DNA from: Mesorhizobium sp.
Lineage (GTDB): Bacteria; Pseudomonadota; Alphaproteobacteria; Rhizobiales; Rhizobiaceae
Direction: 5' to 3'
NCBI RefSeq assembly: GCF_004962245.1
Contig: NZ_SUHQ01000030.1
Location: 28,023 to 92,022, forward strand
Length of the DNA: 64,000 nucleotides
The position numbers and the translations under genes were made by a program. Below, piece after piece: positions 43,733 through 54,118 of the stretch (position 1 is the stretch's first letter; every line of letters starts with the position of its first letter). The notes under the pieces were generated by a model that did not search any database, was not told the DNA's origin, and saw only the letters and a program-made list of their open reading frames with translations.

Positions 43733-44040
43733 ATTCGGTGCGCTGTCGGCTTCGTCAGGCGACTGGGGACAAATCCGGGGACGAGCTTTTCTTCCCTCGC
43801 CCTGTCCACAGGGCCGATCATTCATCTGGAAAGCCAAGCCACTGACTCGACGGCGAAATTTCAGGCTTTCCCCAAAACCCTCCAGTGCTTGTGAAGAAGC
43901 ACGCGACAATATGCTGGCTGGCCTTTTCCGAGGCAAAGCGGGACAGCTGACAACCACCGATACCAACAGACTCTTAGAATCAGAAGATTCCTAGAAATAG
44001 AATATTTAATTATAGAGAAGCCTGGAGAGGCGAGCACTGA

Positions 44041-45069
44041 ATGCCCAAAAGCCGGATCATGCTGGACGTGTTGAGAGGCAAGGCCGCGTTTCCGCCGCCG
44101 CTCTGGATGATGCGGCAAGCCGGCCGCTATCTGCCGGAATATCGCGAGACGCGCAGACGGGCCGGATCGTTCCTCGATCTTTGCTACGATCCCGAACTTG
44201 CCGTGGAAGTGACGCTGCAGCCGATCGAACGCTTCGGCTTCGACGCATCGATCCTGTTCTCCGATATCCTTGTCGTGCCGCATGCGCTGGGCCGCGACGT
44301 GCGCTTCGAGGAGGGACGCGGGCCGCTGCTGACGCCGATCTCGGCCACGGAGATCGCGGCTCTGGACGGCGAAACGTTTCACGTGAATCTCGAACCGGTC
44401 TACGAGACGGTCAGGAGATTGCGCGCAAAACTGCCTGATGAAACGACGCTGATCGGCTTCTGCGGCGCGCCATGGACGGTGGCGACCTATATGATTGCCG
44501 GCCACGGCACGCCCGACCAAGCGCCGGCGCGGCTGTTCGCCTATCGCGAGCCGGCGGCCTTCCTGCAGCTGCTGAAAGTGCTCGCCGATCAGTCGGCTGC
44601 CTATCTCATCCGCCAGATCGAAGCCGGCGCCGATGTGATGCAGATCTTTGACTCGTGGTCCGGCGTTCTCGATGAAGTTTCTTTCGAGGCCTTTTGTGTC
44701 AGGCCGGTGGCTGAGATCGTTAGGCAGGTTCGGGCCGTCCATCCCGACGTTCCGATCATTGGTTTTCCCAAAGGCGCGGGTGGCCACTACAGGAGTTATC
44801 GCAAGAAAACCGGCGTGACGGGGCTGGGGCTCGACTGGACCGTGCCGTTAACGACAGCGCGGGAGCTGCAGCGCGATGGCGCTGTGCAGGGCAATCTCGA
44901 TCCGTTGCGGCTGGTGGCTGGCGGCAAGGCGCTTGCCGACGGCGTCGAGGCGATCCTCGGGACGTTAGGCGATGGGCCGCTGATCTTCAATCTCGGCCAT
45001 GGCATCACGCCGGAGACGCCGATCGCGCATGTCGAGGCCATGGTGAAAATGGTGCGAAGCGCGTCATGA
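44041..45069 (+). CDS. hemE: Uroporphyrinogen decarboxylase
   Basis: A 342-aa haem-pathway enzyme that converts uroporphyrinogen III to coproporphyrinogen III. The signature FPPPLWMMRQAGRYLPEYRE is at residues 18-37. GFCGAPWTVATYMIAGHG near 140 and FPKGAGGHY near 241 are also typical. It begins right at the edge of the candidate origin; its stop overlaps the hemJ start by ATGA. Confidence 0.97.
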   Translation: MPKSRIMLDVLRGKAAFPPPLWMMRQAGRYLPEYRETRRRAGSFLDLCYDPELAVEVTLQPIERFGFDASILFSDILVVPHALGRDVRFEEGRGPLLTPISATEIAALDGETFHVNLEPVYETVRRLRAKLPDETTLIGFCGAPWTVATYMIAGHGTPDQAPARLFAYREPAAFLQLLKVLADQSAAYLIRQIEAGADVMQIFDSWSGVLDEVSFEAFCVRPVAEIVRQVRAVHPDVPIIGFPKGAGGHYRSYRKKTGVTGLGLDWTVPLTTARELQRDGAVQGNLDPLRLVAGGKALADGVEAILGTLGDGPLIFNLGHGITPETPIAHVEAMVKMVRSAS

Positions 45070-45602
45070 CGATGATTGGCGGCACCAATAGCGGTGGGGA
45101 GGCGATGCGTCGCGCGGCAATTGCGATTGCCGTTTTCCTCGTGTTGGCCGGGCTTCTGTTCCTCTTCGGGCCGGATGATTTCTATCCCTGGGCAAAGGCG
45201 ATCCATGTCATTGCCGTCATCTCCTGGATGGCGGGCATGCTCTATCTGCCGCGGCTGCTGGTCTATCATGCCGACGCGGAGAAAGGCTCCGTCCAGTCGG
45301 AAACCTTCAAGGTGATGGAGCGCCGCCTGCTGCGCGGCATCATCAATCCGGCCATGACCGTCACCTGGGTGTTCGGCCTTTGGCTTGCCTGGAAAGGCTT
45401 TGGTTTTCAGGGTGGCTGGCTGCATGCCAAGATTGCCGCGGTGCTTGGGCTTTCCGCCGTTCATGGCTACCTGGCAGGCGCGGTGCGTAAATTCGCCGAG
45501 GACCGCAATGAAAAATCGGCGAGGCACTGGCGGATCGTCAATGAAATCCCCACATTGCTGCTGATCGTTATCGTTGTGCTGGTCATTGTGAAGCCGTTCT
45601 GA
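45066..45602 (+). CDS. hemJ: Protoporphyrinogen oxidase HemJ
   Basis: A 178-aa membrane protein of the HemJ family, which oxidises protoporphyrinogen IX in bacteria lacking HemG/HemY. It has about four helices, and the marks AIHVIAVISWMAGMLYLPRLLVYH and WRIVNEIPTLLLIVIV, with the His ligands in the first. Coupled to hemE by ATGA, forming a haem operon. An internal ATG (MRRAA, residue 14) is a possible alternative start. Confidence 0.93.
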   Translation: MTMIGGTNSGGEAMRRAAIAIAVFLVLAGLLFLFGPDDFYPWAKAIHVIAVISWMAGMLYLPRLLVYHADAEKGSVQSETFKVMERRLLRGIINPAMTVTWVFGLWLAWKGFGFQGGWLHAKIAAVLGLSAVHGYLAGAVRKFAEDRNEKSARHWRIVNEIPTLLLIVIVVLVIVKPF

Positions 45603-45768
45603 CGGCGGCGCTGTAGATCCGCAAAAGGCGGCTTGCTCTTTCAACTGACCGACGATAAAAGACGGGTCTTCCTTCCCGTCATGCGCCGCCCTTCATCGCT
45701 TTCGGCCGCGCCCGGCATTTGTCGCATCCCGCCGATATTTTTCCCAAAGCTTACTCAGAGTCCGCCTA

Positions 45769-47037
<1,269 letters not shown>

Positions 47038-47061
47038 GGTTTGGCGGGAGCTGCCCCTCAC

Positions 47062-49080
47062 CTATCCGCGCCGTAACAGTCGCTCAAGTTCGTCAGCGTC
47101 GGTTATCACCGGCAGGCAGACCTGCCCCGTACACAGCCAGGCGCCAGGCTTGTCGGTTGGTGGCAGAACGCCGCCTGGGAGCACCAGCAGGTTTGTCGCC
47201 GAACCGACCGGCACGATAGTGTCGATCCGGCGCGGGTCCGGATTTCGATTCGCAACCGGAACAAGCTTCGGGCTCCCTGGATTGTCCACCAGCACCAGTT
47301 TCAAAGGCTCGATCGCCAAGGCACAGGCGTTGACGACGCCCGCTTGGCCATAGGCCTGATGCGCCGCGCGGCCGGCCGCATGTTCGGCGACCTTCCAGGT
47401 CTTTTCCTGCAAGTCGAGATCGCCGGAAAGCGAGGACAATCGGACCATGGCCTCGATGATCTGGCCGGTGGCCGACGGAATGGCCTCGTCGGCATCGCCT
47501 CGGATACGGATCGGCACATCCGTGCTGTCCGACGCGGTCAGATAGTAGCCGGTGTTGTCATCGTCGCGATGCCACCGATCGAGCTGCGCGATGAATTGGC
47601 CGGCCAGATCGGCGTAATTCAATGTGCCGGTCGCCTCGAACAATGAGATCGCAGCGTTGGTCATGGCAGCGTAGTCGCTCGACAGGGCCGGGAACAGCTT
47701 CTTTGCGCGAAGCATCGAATGCGGCAAGCGACCGTCTCGACCGGCGCTGGCAATGGCAGCAAAGGCCTGTTCCGCCGCCTCGATCCAGCCGATTCGTTTC
47801 AGGGCGCGCCCGGCTTCGGCAAGGGCCGTGATCGCCAGGCCATTCCAATCGGTCAGGACTTTGCCGTCACGCCCGGGTCTGACACGCCGTTCCCTGACTG
47901 CCAGCAATTTTTCTTTCAATGGAATGAGCCGATCCCGATCGGCTGCGTTTTGTGTTTGCTGGGCTTCGGTCTGATGGATGATTGGCTTGCCCTCCCAGCC
48001 ATGCGGGCCGGAAAGCGTGAAGTAATTGAGAAATAGGGCTAATTCGTCTCCGAGAGCGGTTTCTATCTCATCCCTGCTCCAGGTGTAGAACAGCCCCTCC
48101 TCGCCCTCGCTGTCGGCGTCGAGGCTGGCGGCGAAAGCGCCTCCATCAACGCGCATCTCACGCAAAAGCCAGTCGATCGTTTCTTCGATTCGCATCCGGA
48201 ACAAATCATTGCCGGTTGCGGCATAGGCCCAATTGCTCAGCCGGATGAGCTGCGCGTTGTCGTAGAGCATTTTCTCGAAATGTGGCACCAGCCATTCGGC
48301 ATCGGTCGAATAGCGGCTCAGCCCGCCGCCGATATGGTCGTAGATCCCGCCCGCCAGCATCTTTTCGAGGCTGAGCAGGACGGCGTCGCGATGGGCTGTG
48401 GCTCCGTCGCGTAGCCAGGATAGCCAGAGCGTGTGCATAAAAGGCGCGTTGGGGAATTTGGGCGCGCCGCGCAGGCCGCCCAGTTCCCTGTCGATCATGC
48501 CGTCAATGCCATTGGCGAGCGTCGCGAGCGTATCGCGGTCGAGCGCCGCCTTGGGATGAGCGCTCGCCAGCCGCGCCTCGACATGCGTGGTCAAGCCGTC
48601 GGCGCTTTGGTTAACGCTTTCCTTCTTCTCCCGCCACGCCTTGTCGACCGCCTCCAATACCTGGACGAAGCCTGGGCGGCCGTAACGAGCCTCGCGCGGA
48701 AAGTAGGTACCGCCCCAGAAGGGCTTGCCGTCCGGCGTCAGGAACATGGTCAGCGGCCATCCGCCCTGCTCGCCCATAGAGGACAGTGCCGCCATATAGA
48801 TCTGATCGATGTCCGGTCGCTCCTCGCGATCCACCTTGATATTGACGAAGAGACGGTTCATGACGGCGGCGACGTCGTCGTTCTCGAAGCTCTCATGCGC
48901 CATGACGTGACACCAGTGGCAGGCGGCGTAGCCGACCGAGAGCAGGATTGGCCGCTCCAGCGTCCTTGCTTCGGCGAGCGACGCCGGGGACCACGCCCGC
49001 CAATGCACAGGATTGCCGCTATGCTGCTGCAGATAGGGGCTGGCCTCTTCGGCAAGCAGATTTTGCGCGGGCAATGTCAC
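47062..49080 (-). CDS. Thioredoxin-domain protein of the YyaL/DUF255 family
   Basis: About 672 aa. The N-terminal 170 residues form a thioredoxin-like domain with CHWCHVMAHESF and FVNIKVDREERPDID; the rest is an (alpha/alpha)6 barrel like N-acylglucosamine 2-epimerases (GGIYDHIGGGLSRYSTDAEWLVPHFEKM fits, split by motif). The GTG at 49080 is preferred because relatives begin just before ASPYLQQHSGNPVHW. An ATG at 49143 would abut the mnmE start. The function in bacteria is unknown. It is convergent with rho and divergent from mnmE. Confidence 0.85.
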   Translation of the reverse strand: MTLPAQNLLAEEASPYLQQHSGNPVHWRAWSPASLAEARTLERPILLSVGYAACHWCHVMAHESFENDDVAAVMNRLFVNIKVDREERPDIDQIYMAALSSMGEQGGWPLTMFLTPDGKPFWGGTYFPREARYGRPGFVQVLEAVDKAWREKKESVNQSADGLTTHVEARLASAHPKAALDRDTLATLANGIDGMIDRELGGLRGAPKFPNAPFMHTLWLSWLRDGATAHRDAVLLSLEKMLAGGIYDHIGGGLSRYSTDAEWLVPHFEKMLYDNAQLIRLSNWAYAATGNDLFRMRIEETIDWLLREMRVDGGAFAASLDADSEGEEGLFYTWSRDEIETALGDELALFLNYFTLSGPHGWEGKPIIHQTEAQQTQNAADRDRLIPLKEKLLAVRERRVRPGRDGKVLTDWNGLAITALAEAGRALKRIGWIEAAEQAFAAIASAGRDGRLPHSMLRAKKLFPALSSDYAAMTNAAISLFEATGTLNYADLAGQFIAQLDRWHRDDDNTGYYLTASDSTDVPIRIRGDADEAIPSATGQIIEAMVRLSSLSGDLDLQEKTWKVAEHAAGRAAHQAYGQAGVVNACALAIEPLKLVLVDNPGSPKLVPVANRNPDPRRIDTIVPVGSATNLLVLPGGVLPPTDKPGAWLCTGQVCLPVITDADELERLLRRG

Positions 49081-49143
49081 GGTCGGGCACTCGGCAATTG
49101 TCAGTGAATAAGCGAAGCTAGGGCGGTTATGCTGGGTCGGCAA

Positions 49144-50472
49144 ATGATTTCAGGTGATTCCATTGTTGCCCTGTCGAGCGGTCGCCTGCCCGCAGGCGTT
49201 GCCGTGATCCGCATTTCCGGTCCGAAAAGTCGATTCGTGATCGAAATGATCGCCGGGACGATGGTCAAGAACCGTGTTGCCGCCTATCGCAAGTTCAAGG
49301 CGCCCGATGGATCGGTGCTCGACCGCGGCGTAGTCGTGTTCTTCGCCGGGCCCAACAGCTTTACCGGTGAGGATATCGCGGAATTCCATGTCCACGGTGG
49401 GCGCGCCGTCGTAGCCCGGATGCTGGAGACGATCGCGGGCTTCGATGGCGTCAGGCATGCCGAGCCTGGCGAGTTCACCCGCCGCGCCTTTCTCAACGGC
49501 AAAGTCGATCTGATCGAGACAGAGGCGCTGGCCGATCTCGTCAACGCCGAGACCGAGGCGCAGCGGCGCTTTGCCGTGCAGAATGCAGAAGGTGTGCAGA
49601 GCGAACTCTATCTGAGTTGGCGCCGTCGGCTCATCCATGCGCGGGCGATGATCGAGGCTGAGATCGATTTTGCCGAGGAAGACGACGTGCCCGGTTCGGT
49701 TGCGGAGACGGTCTGGGCAGATGTCCGGGCGATGATCGGCGAGATCGAACGTCATGTTGGTGGCTTCCGGGCCGCTGAAATCATCCGCGACGGGTTCGAG
49801 GTCGTCATCCTCGGCGCGCCGAATGCCGGCAAATCAAGCCTGTTCAATGCATTGGCCCGGCGCGAGGCGGCAATCGTCACGGAAGAGCCCGGCACGACCC
49901 GCGATCTTCTGGAAGTGGTGCTGAATCTGGAGGGGATGCGGGTAAGGGTGACCGATACCGCCGGCCTGCGCGCGACGCCCGGCAGGATCGAGGCCATAGG
50001 CATCGAAAGGGCAAGGAGCAAGGCCGGAACTGCCGATTTGTTGCTCGTGCTGGAGGATATGGTGGACCCGGTCCCGATCGGCGCAATACCAGCCGATATC
50101 CCGGCACTGAAGATCGGGACGAAGGTCGATTTGCTGCAAGATAGATCGTCGGCGCCTGCGGCGCGCTACGACGCGGCAATCTCGACCAAGGACGGCACCG
50201 GGCTGGCGAAGTTGCTGGCGGAGATCGGACATCGCGCCGCAGCGCAGATCGGCCAAGCAGGCGATATCCTGCCGTCGCGGCTGCGGCACGTCGAACTCCT
50301 CAATGAGACGAAACGCTTCCTGCGTGCGGCGGTCACAGAGGATGAGCGAGGGCAGGAGCTCCGGGCAGAGGAATTGCGCCTGGCAGCAGATCGACTTGGC
50401 CGGATCGTAGGCGCGGTCGATGTCGAGGACATGCTGGACGTCATCTTTGCGCAGTTCTGCATCGGGAAATGA
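49144..50472 (+). CDS. mnmE: tRNA modification GTPase MnmE
   Basis: A 442-aa GTPase that with MnmG makes the cmnm5 group on wobble uridine. N-terminal ALSSGRLPAGVAVIRISGP, G1 loop ILGAPNAGKSSLFNAL near 221, G3 DTAG near 268 and the C-terminal FCIGK are present. The G4 motif reads TKVD rather than NKxD. The ATG at 49144 fits the family start better than the one at 49129. Confidence 0.95.
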   Translation: MISGDSIVALSSGRLPAGVAVIRISGPKSRFVIEMIAGTMVKNRVAAYRKFKAPDGSVLDRGVVVFFAGPNSFTGEDIAEFHVHGGRAVVARMLETIAGFDGVRHAEPGEFTRRAFLNGKVDLIETEALADLVNAETEAQRRFAVQNAEGVQSELYLSWRRRLIHARAMIEAEIDFAEEDDVPGSVAETVWADVRAMIGEIERHVGGFRAAEIIRDGFEVVILGAPNAGKSSLFNALARREAAIVTEEPGTTRDLLEVVLNLEGMRVRVTDTAGLRATPGRIEAIGIERARSKAGTADLLLVLEDMVDPVPIGAIPADIPALKIGTKVDLLQDRSSAPAARYDAAISTKDGTGLAKLLAEIGHRAAAQIGQAGDILPSRLRHVELLNETKRFLRAAVTEDERGQELRAEELRLAADRLGRIVGAVDVEDMLDVIFAQFCIGK

Positions 50473-50485
50473 CTCACGTGAAACA
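50470..50485. promoter_or_regulatory. parS-like ParB-binding site 1
   Basis: TGACTCACGTGAAACA matches the consensus TGTTTCACGTGAAACA at 14 of 16 bases. It overlaps the mnmE stop codon. Confidence 0.7.
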
Positions 50486-50507
50486 TCGGGGGATGAGGTC
50501 GTCCCTG

Positions 50508-50523
50508 TGATTCACGTGAAACG
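50508..50523. promoter_or_regulatory. parS-like ParB-binding site 2
   Basis: TGATTCACGTGAAACG, 14 of 16 matches to the parS consensus, in the mnmE-mnmG gap. Confidence 0.7.
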
Positions 50524-50597
50524 CTGAGCATTGACGGTCAGGCCTGGCCGCCAATCTCGAAGGCTTCTCGATAGGGTCGCCAACGCACCAGCTGCAT

Positions 50598-50613
50598 TGT
50601 TTCACGTGAAACG
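50598..50613. promoter_or_regulatory. parS ParB-binding site 3
   Basis: TGTTTCACGTGAAACG, 15 of 16 matches; the central palindrome GTTTCACGTGAAAC is perfect. It lies 75 bp upstream of mnmG. Confidence 0.88.
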
Positions 50614-50687
50614 ATTCGTCGAGCTGTCCTTGACAGCGCAGGCTCTCGGCGACATGTGTCGGTCGACTTTGAATTCGGGATTCTGAA

Positions 50688-52562
50688 ATGAGCGATCACT
50701 ATGATGTGGTTGTGGTGGGCGGCGGCCATGCTGGTTGCGAGGCGGCCAGCGCTGCCGCGCGCGCCGGCGCGAAAACGGCGCTGGTGACACTGCGCTTCGA
50801 CACGATCGGCGTGATGTCCTGCAACCCGGCGATAGGTGGCCTTGGCAAGGGGCATTTGGTGCGCGAGATCGATGCCATGGATGGGCTGATGGGGCGCGTC
50901 GCCGATGCGGCCGGCATCCAGTTCCGCCTGCTCAATCGCCGCAAGGGACCAGCGGTGCGCGGGCCGCGGACACAGGCGGATCGGAAACTCTATCGGCTCG
51001 CCATGCAAGCCGCGATTCGCGAACAGGCCGGCCTCGACGTGGCTGAGGGCGAGGTTCTGGATTTCGAGATCGACAACGAACGCGTAGCGGCGGTACTGCT
51101 GGCGGATGGCCGCCGGCTTGCCTGTGGCGCCGTGGTGCTGACCACAGGCACCTTCCTGCGCGGGCTGATCCATATTGGCGAGAAGAAGATCGTTGCCGGC
51201 CGGATGAACGAGCAGGCCAGCCTCGGTCTGTCGGCGACGATGAGCCGCGCCGGCTTCAAGCTCGGGCGGCTGAAGACCGGCACGCCGCCACGGCTGGACG
51301 GCAGGACCATCGATTGGGCGTCGCTGGAGAGCCAGGCGGCGGACGAGAATCCAGTGCCGTTCTCGCTGATGACCGACCGCATCGACAATCCACAGATCCA
51401 TTGCGGCATCACGCGCACGACCACGGCCACGCATGAGCTGATCCGCGCCAATCTTGGCCGTTCCGCCATGTATTCCGGCTCGATCGAAGGGGTGGGACCG
51501 CGCTACTGCCCGTCCATCGAAGACAAGATCGTCAAGTTCGGCGACCGCGAAGGCCACCAGATCTTCCTCGAGCCGGAAGGGCTGGACGACCATACCGTCT
51601 ATCCGAACGGCATTTCGACTTCGCTGCCCGAGGACGTGCAGCTTGACATCCTGAAGACCATTCCAGGTCTTGAACGGGCCACCATGCTGCAGCCCGGCTA
51701 TGCTATCGAGTATGACCATGTCGATCCGCGCGAGCTTAAGCCGACGCTGGAAACCAAGCGGATCGGCGGTCTGTTCCTCGCCGGACAGATCAACGGCACC
51801 ACCGGCTATGAGGAGGCCGGCGCGCAAGGGCTGCTTGCTGGCCTCAACGCCGCGCGCGTGGCGTCGGCGAGCGATCAGATCGTCCTCAGCCGCACCGAAG
51901 CCTACATCGGTGTGATGGTCGACGATCTGACCAGCCGCGGTATCGCCGAGCCCTACCGCATGTTCACCTCTCGGGCCGAGTTCCGGCTGTCGCTGCGGGC
52001 CGACAATGCTGACGAGCGACTGACCCCTTTGGCCATGAAACTCGGCATCACTTCGCAGCAACGGATGCAACGGTTCTACGACGTTGAGCAGGACCTTGAA
52101 AAGGCGCGCAGACTTGCGTTTGGCACAACCATGACGCCAAACGAGGCGGCGCGCCATGGACTTGAGATCAACCGAGACGGTGTGCGCCGCTCGGCCTATG
52201 AGTTGCTGGCTTATCCGGGTGTCAATGTCGCCTGGTTGGCGCGAATCGCCCCGGAGTTTGGTTCCATCAAGGCCAAAACGGCGGAACGTCTCGAAACGGA
52301 GGCGAAATATTCCGTCTATCTCGACCGGCAGCAAGCCGACGTCACGCAGATCAGACATGAGGAGAGCCGCCTGATTCCGGATTCGCTCGACTTTGCTTCG
52401 GTTCCGGGTCTGTCCAACGAGCTGAAACATAAGATGCTGGTGCGCCAGCCGCGGTCGATCGCTGACGCTCAGCGTATGGAGAGCATGACGCCGGCGGCAC
52501 TGGCAATCATAGTTGCCCATGTCCGCAACGCCGAGGCTGCTGGGCGAAAGGATGTGGCGTGA
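50688..52562 (+). CDS. mnmG: tRNA uridine 5-carboxymethylaminomethyl modification enzyme MnmG
   Basis: A 624-aa FAD enzyme, partner of MnmE (GidA). The FAD loop is VVVVGGGHAGCEAA at residues 7-20. CNPAIGGLGKGHLVREIDAMDG near 47 and TGTPPRLDGRTIDW near 200 are family-typical, and the C-terminal helical domain is complete. A GGGAT site precedes the ATG. Its stop overlaps the rsmG start by GTGA. Confidence 0.97.
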   Translation: MSDHYDVVVVGGGHAGCEAASAAARAGAKTALVTLRFDTIGVMSCNPAIGGLGKGHLVREIDAMDGLMGRVADAAGIQFRLLNRRKGPAVRGPRTQADRKLYRLAMQAAIREQAGLDVAEGEVLDFEIDNERVAAVLLADGRRLACGAVVLTTGTFLRGLIHIGEKKIVAGRMNEQASLGLSATMSRAGFKLGRLKTGTPPRLDGRTIDWASLESQAADENPVPFSLMTDRIDNPQIHCGITRTTTATHELIRANLGRSAMYSGSIEGVGPRYCPSIEDKIVKFGDREGHQIFLEPEGLDDHTVYPNGISTSLPEDVQLDILKTIPGLERATMLQPGYAIEYDHVDPRELKPTLETKRIGGLFLAGQINGTTGYEEAGAQGLLAGLNAARVASASDQIVLSRTEAYIGVMVDDLTSRGIAEPYRMFTSRAEFRLSLRADNADERLTPLAMKLGITSQQRMQRFYDVEQDLEKARRLAFGTTMTPNEAARHGLEINRDGVRRSAYELLAYPGVNVAWLARIAPEFGSIKAKTAERLETEAKYSVYLDRQQADVTQIRHEESRLIPDSLDFASVPGLSNELKHKMLVRQPRSIADAQRMESMTPAALAIIVAHVRNAEAAGRKDVA

Positions 52563-53191
52563 GCGCTGCTTCGTGGGCCAGCCTGCAAGAGGCAGCCGGC
52601 CCGGTTTCACGTGAAACATTCGATCGCCTGATCGAGTTCGAGACGGTCTTCCAGAAATGGAACCGCCGGATAAACCTGGCCGCGCAATCGACGCAGGGCG
52701 ATGTCTGGCGCCGCCACATCCTCGACAGCGCGCAGCTTGCGCGAATCAAACCAGACGCGAAGCGCTGGGTCGATCTCGGCTCAGGTGGCGGATTTCCCGG
52801 CTTGGTGCTTGCCTTCCTGCTTGCCGAGCGAGGCGACGCCAGCATCGATCTGGTAGAAAGTAATCGAAAAAAAGCATCGTTCCTGCAAGCGGTCGTCGGC
52901 CAATTCAAGCTGCCCGCTAGGGTCATCGCGCGGCGCATCGACGACGCCTATCCGCTTGTTTCGACACCGCAAGTCGTCACGGCCAGAGCGCTGGCGTCGC
53001 TTCCCACGCTGCTCGACCTGTCGGCGCCGTGGCTGACAAAGGGCGCGCGCGGGTTGTTCCACAAAGGCCGGGATTACCGATCGGAAGTGACAGAAAGCGC
53101 TCAACGATGGTCGTTTGATCTGGTAGAACATGCCAGCATGACCGACGCCCATGGCGTCATCCTCGAACTGTCTGATTTGCGACCTGTCTGA
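52559..53191 (+). CDS. rsmG: 16S rRNA m7G527 methyltransferase RsmG
   Basis: A 210-aa S-adenosylmethionine methyltransferase (GidB). The SAM loop is VDLGSGGGFPGLVLA near residue 71, with LVESNRKKASFL near 98 and VVTARALASLPTLL near 138. It starts with GTG overlapping the mnmG stop. The N-terminal codons for PVSRETF contain a nearly perfect parS site (52603-52618). Confidence 0.96.
   Translation: MSAASWASLQEAAGPVSRETFDRLIEFETVFQKWNRRINLAAQSTQGDVWRRHILDSAQLARIKPDAKRWVDLGSGGGFPGLVLAFLLAERGDASIDLVESNRKKASFLQAVVGQFKLPARVIARRIDDAYPLVSTPQVVTARALASLPTLLDLSAPWLTKGARGLFHKGRDYRSEVTESAQRWSFDLVEHASMTDAHGVILELSDLRPV
52603..52618. promoter_or_regulatory. parS site 4, inside rsmG
   Basis: GGTTTCACGTGAAACA, 15 of 16 to the parS consensus, lying within the rsmG coding sequence and translating as part of GPVSRETF. 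Confidence 0.85.
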
Positions 53192-53212
53192 TCTGCTTAT
53201 GGCGACCTCGGA

Positions 53213-54034
53213 ATGAATTTCTGGCATAGATCCATGATGAAGAATGGCCCCCGAATCATCACCGTAGCCAACCAGAAGGGCGGCGTCGGCAAGACGACGA
53301 CAGCCATCAATCTGGCCACAGCGCTCGCCGCGATCGGCGAGCAGGTGCTGATCGTCGATCTCGACCCGCAAGGCAATGCCAGCACCGGTCTGGGCATCGA
53401 CCGGCGCGACCGCACCGTTTCGTCCTACGACGTGCTGACCGGTGAGCTGGATCTGGAGGCGGCGGCGATCCCAACGGCGGTGCCGGGCCTGTCGATCGTG
53501 CCATCGACGCTCGACCTGCTCGGCATCGAAATGGAGATCGCGTCGGCGCCGGACCGGGTGCTGCGGCTGCGCAACGCCTTGCGCGCCTCGGCCGAGCGCT
53601 CAGCAAATTTTGGCTATGTGCTGATCGATTGCCCGCCCTCGCTCAATCTTTTGACGCTGAACTCGATGGCCGCGGCCGATTCGGTGCTGGTGCCGCTGCA
53701 ATGCGAGTTCTTTGCGCTCGAAGGCTTGAGCCAGCTGCTGGAGACGGTCGACCAGGTTCGCCGCTCGATCAATCCCGATCTGACGATCCAGGGCATCGTG
53801 CTGACCATGTTCGACGGGCGCAACAACCTCGCTAACCAGGTAGTGCAGGATGTGCGGGCGCATATGGGCGATAAGGTCTATGATACCGTCATTCCGCGCA
53901 ATGTGCGTGTCTCCGAGGCGCCGTCCTATGGCAAGCCGGCGATCCTCTACGACCTCAAATGCTCCGGTAGCCAGGCCTATCTGCAGCTTGCTTCCGAGGT
54001 AATTCGTCGCGAGCGCAAACTGCGCGCCGCCTGA
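53213..54034 (+). CDS. parA: Chromosome partitioning ATPase ParA
   Basis: A 273-aa Walker-type ATPase that moves ParB-parS complexes. The deviant Walker A motif is QKGGVGKTTTAINLA near residue 21, followed by LIVDLDPQGNAS near 45 and LIDCPPSLN near 132. The start may instead be the ATG at 53234 (MMKNG); neither has a strong ribosome site. parB follows after an 84-bp gap. Confidence 0.96.
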   Translation: MNFWHRSMMKNGPRIITVANQKGGVGKTTTAINLATALAAIGEQVLIVDLDPQGNASTGLGIDRRDRTVSSYDVLTGELDLEAAAIPTAVPGLSIVPSTLDLLGIEMEIASAPDRVLRLRNALRASAERSANFGYVLIDCPPSLNLLTLNSMAAADSVLVPLQCEFFALEGLSQLLETVDQVRRSINPDLTIQGIVLTMFDGRNNLANQVVQDVRAHMGDKVYDTVIPRNVRVSEAPSYGKPAILYDLKCSGSQAYLQLASEVIRRERKLRAA

Positions 54035-54118
54035 TGCATGTCGTCCTGAAACCGGTTTGGACAACGACATGGACGAAAACAAGAAGCCGATTCGACGCCG
54101 AAACGATCTGGACAGACG

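Larger units (their letters stand above)
43638..44040. other. Candidate chromosomal replication origin (oriC)
   Basis: About 400 bp without genes between divergent ppsR and hemE. It contains a perfect DnaA box on the minus strand (43665-43673), a one-mismatch box TTGTCCACA (43724-43732), weaker TTGTTCACA and CTGTCCACA copies, four GANTC methylation sites, and an AT-rich stretch at about 43971-44020 that could be the unwinding element. Caulobacter and Sinorhizobium origins lie at hemE, and parS/parAB are 6-10 kb away here, as expected. Confidence 0.75.

Noticed and set aside
50538..52619. Minus-strand open frame of 693 codons
   Set aside because: It is the reverse of mnmG; high-GC codon bias keeps the opposite frame open.
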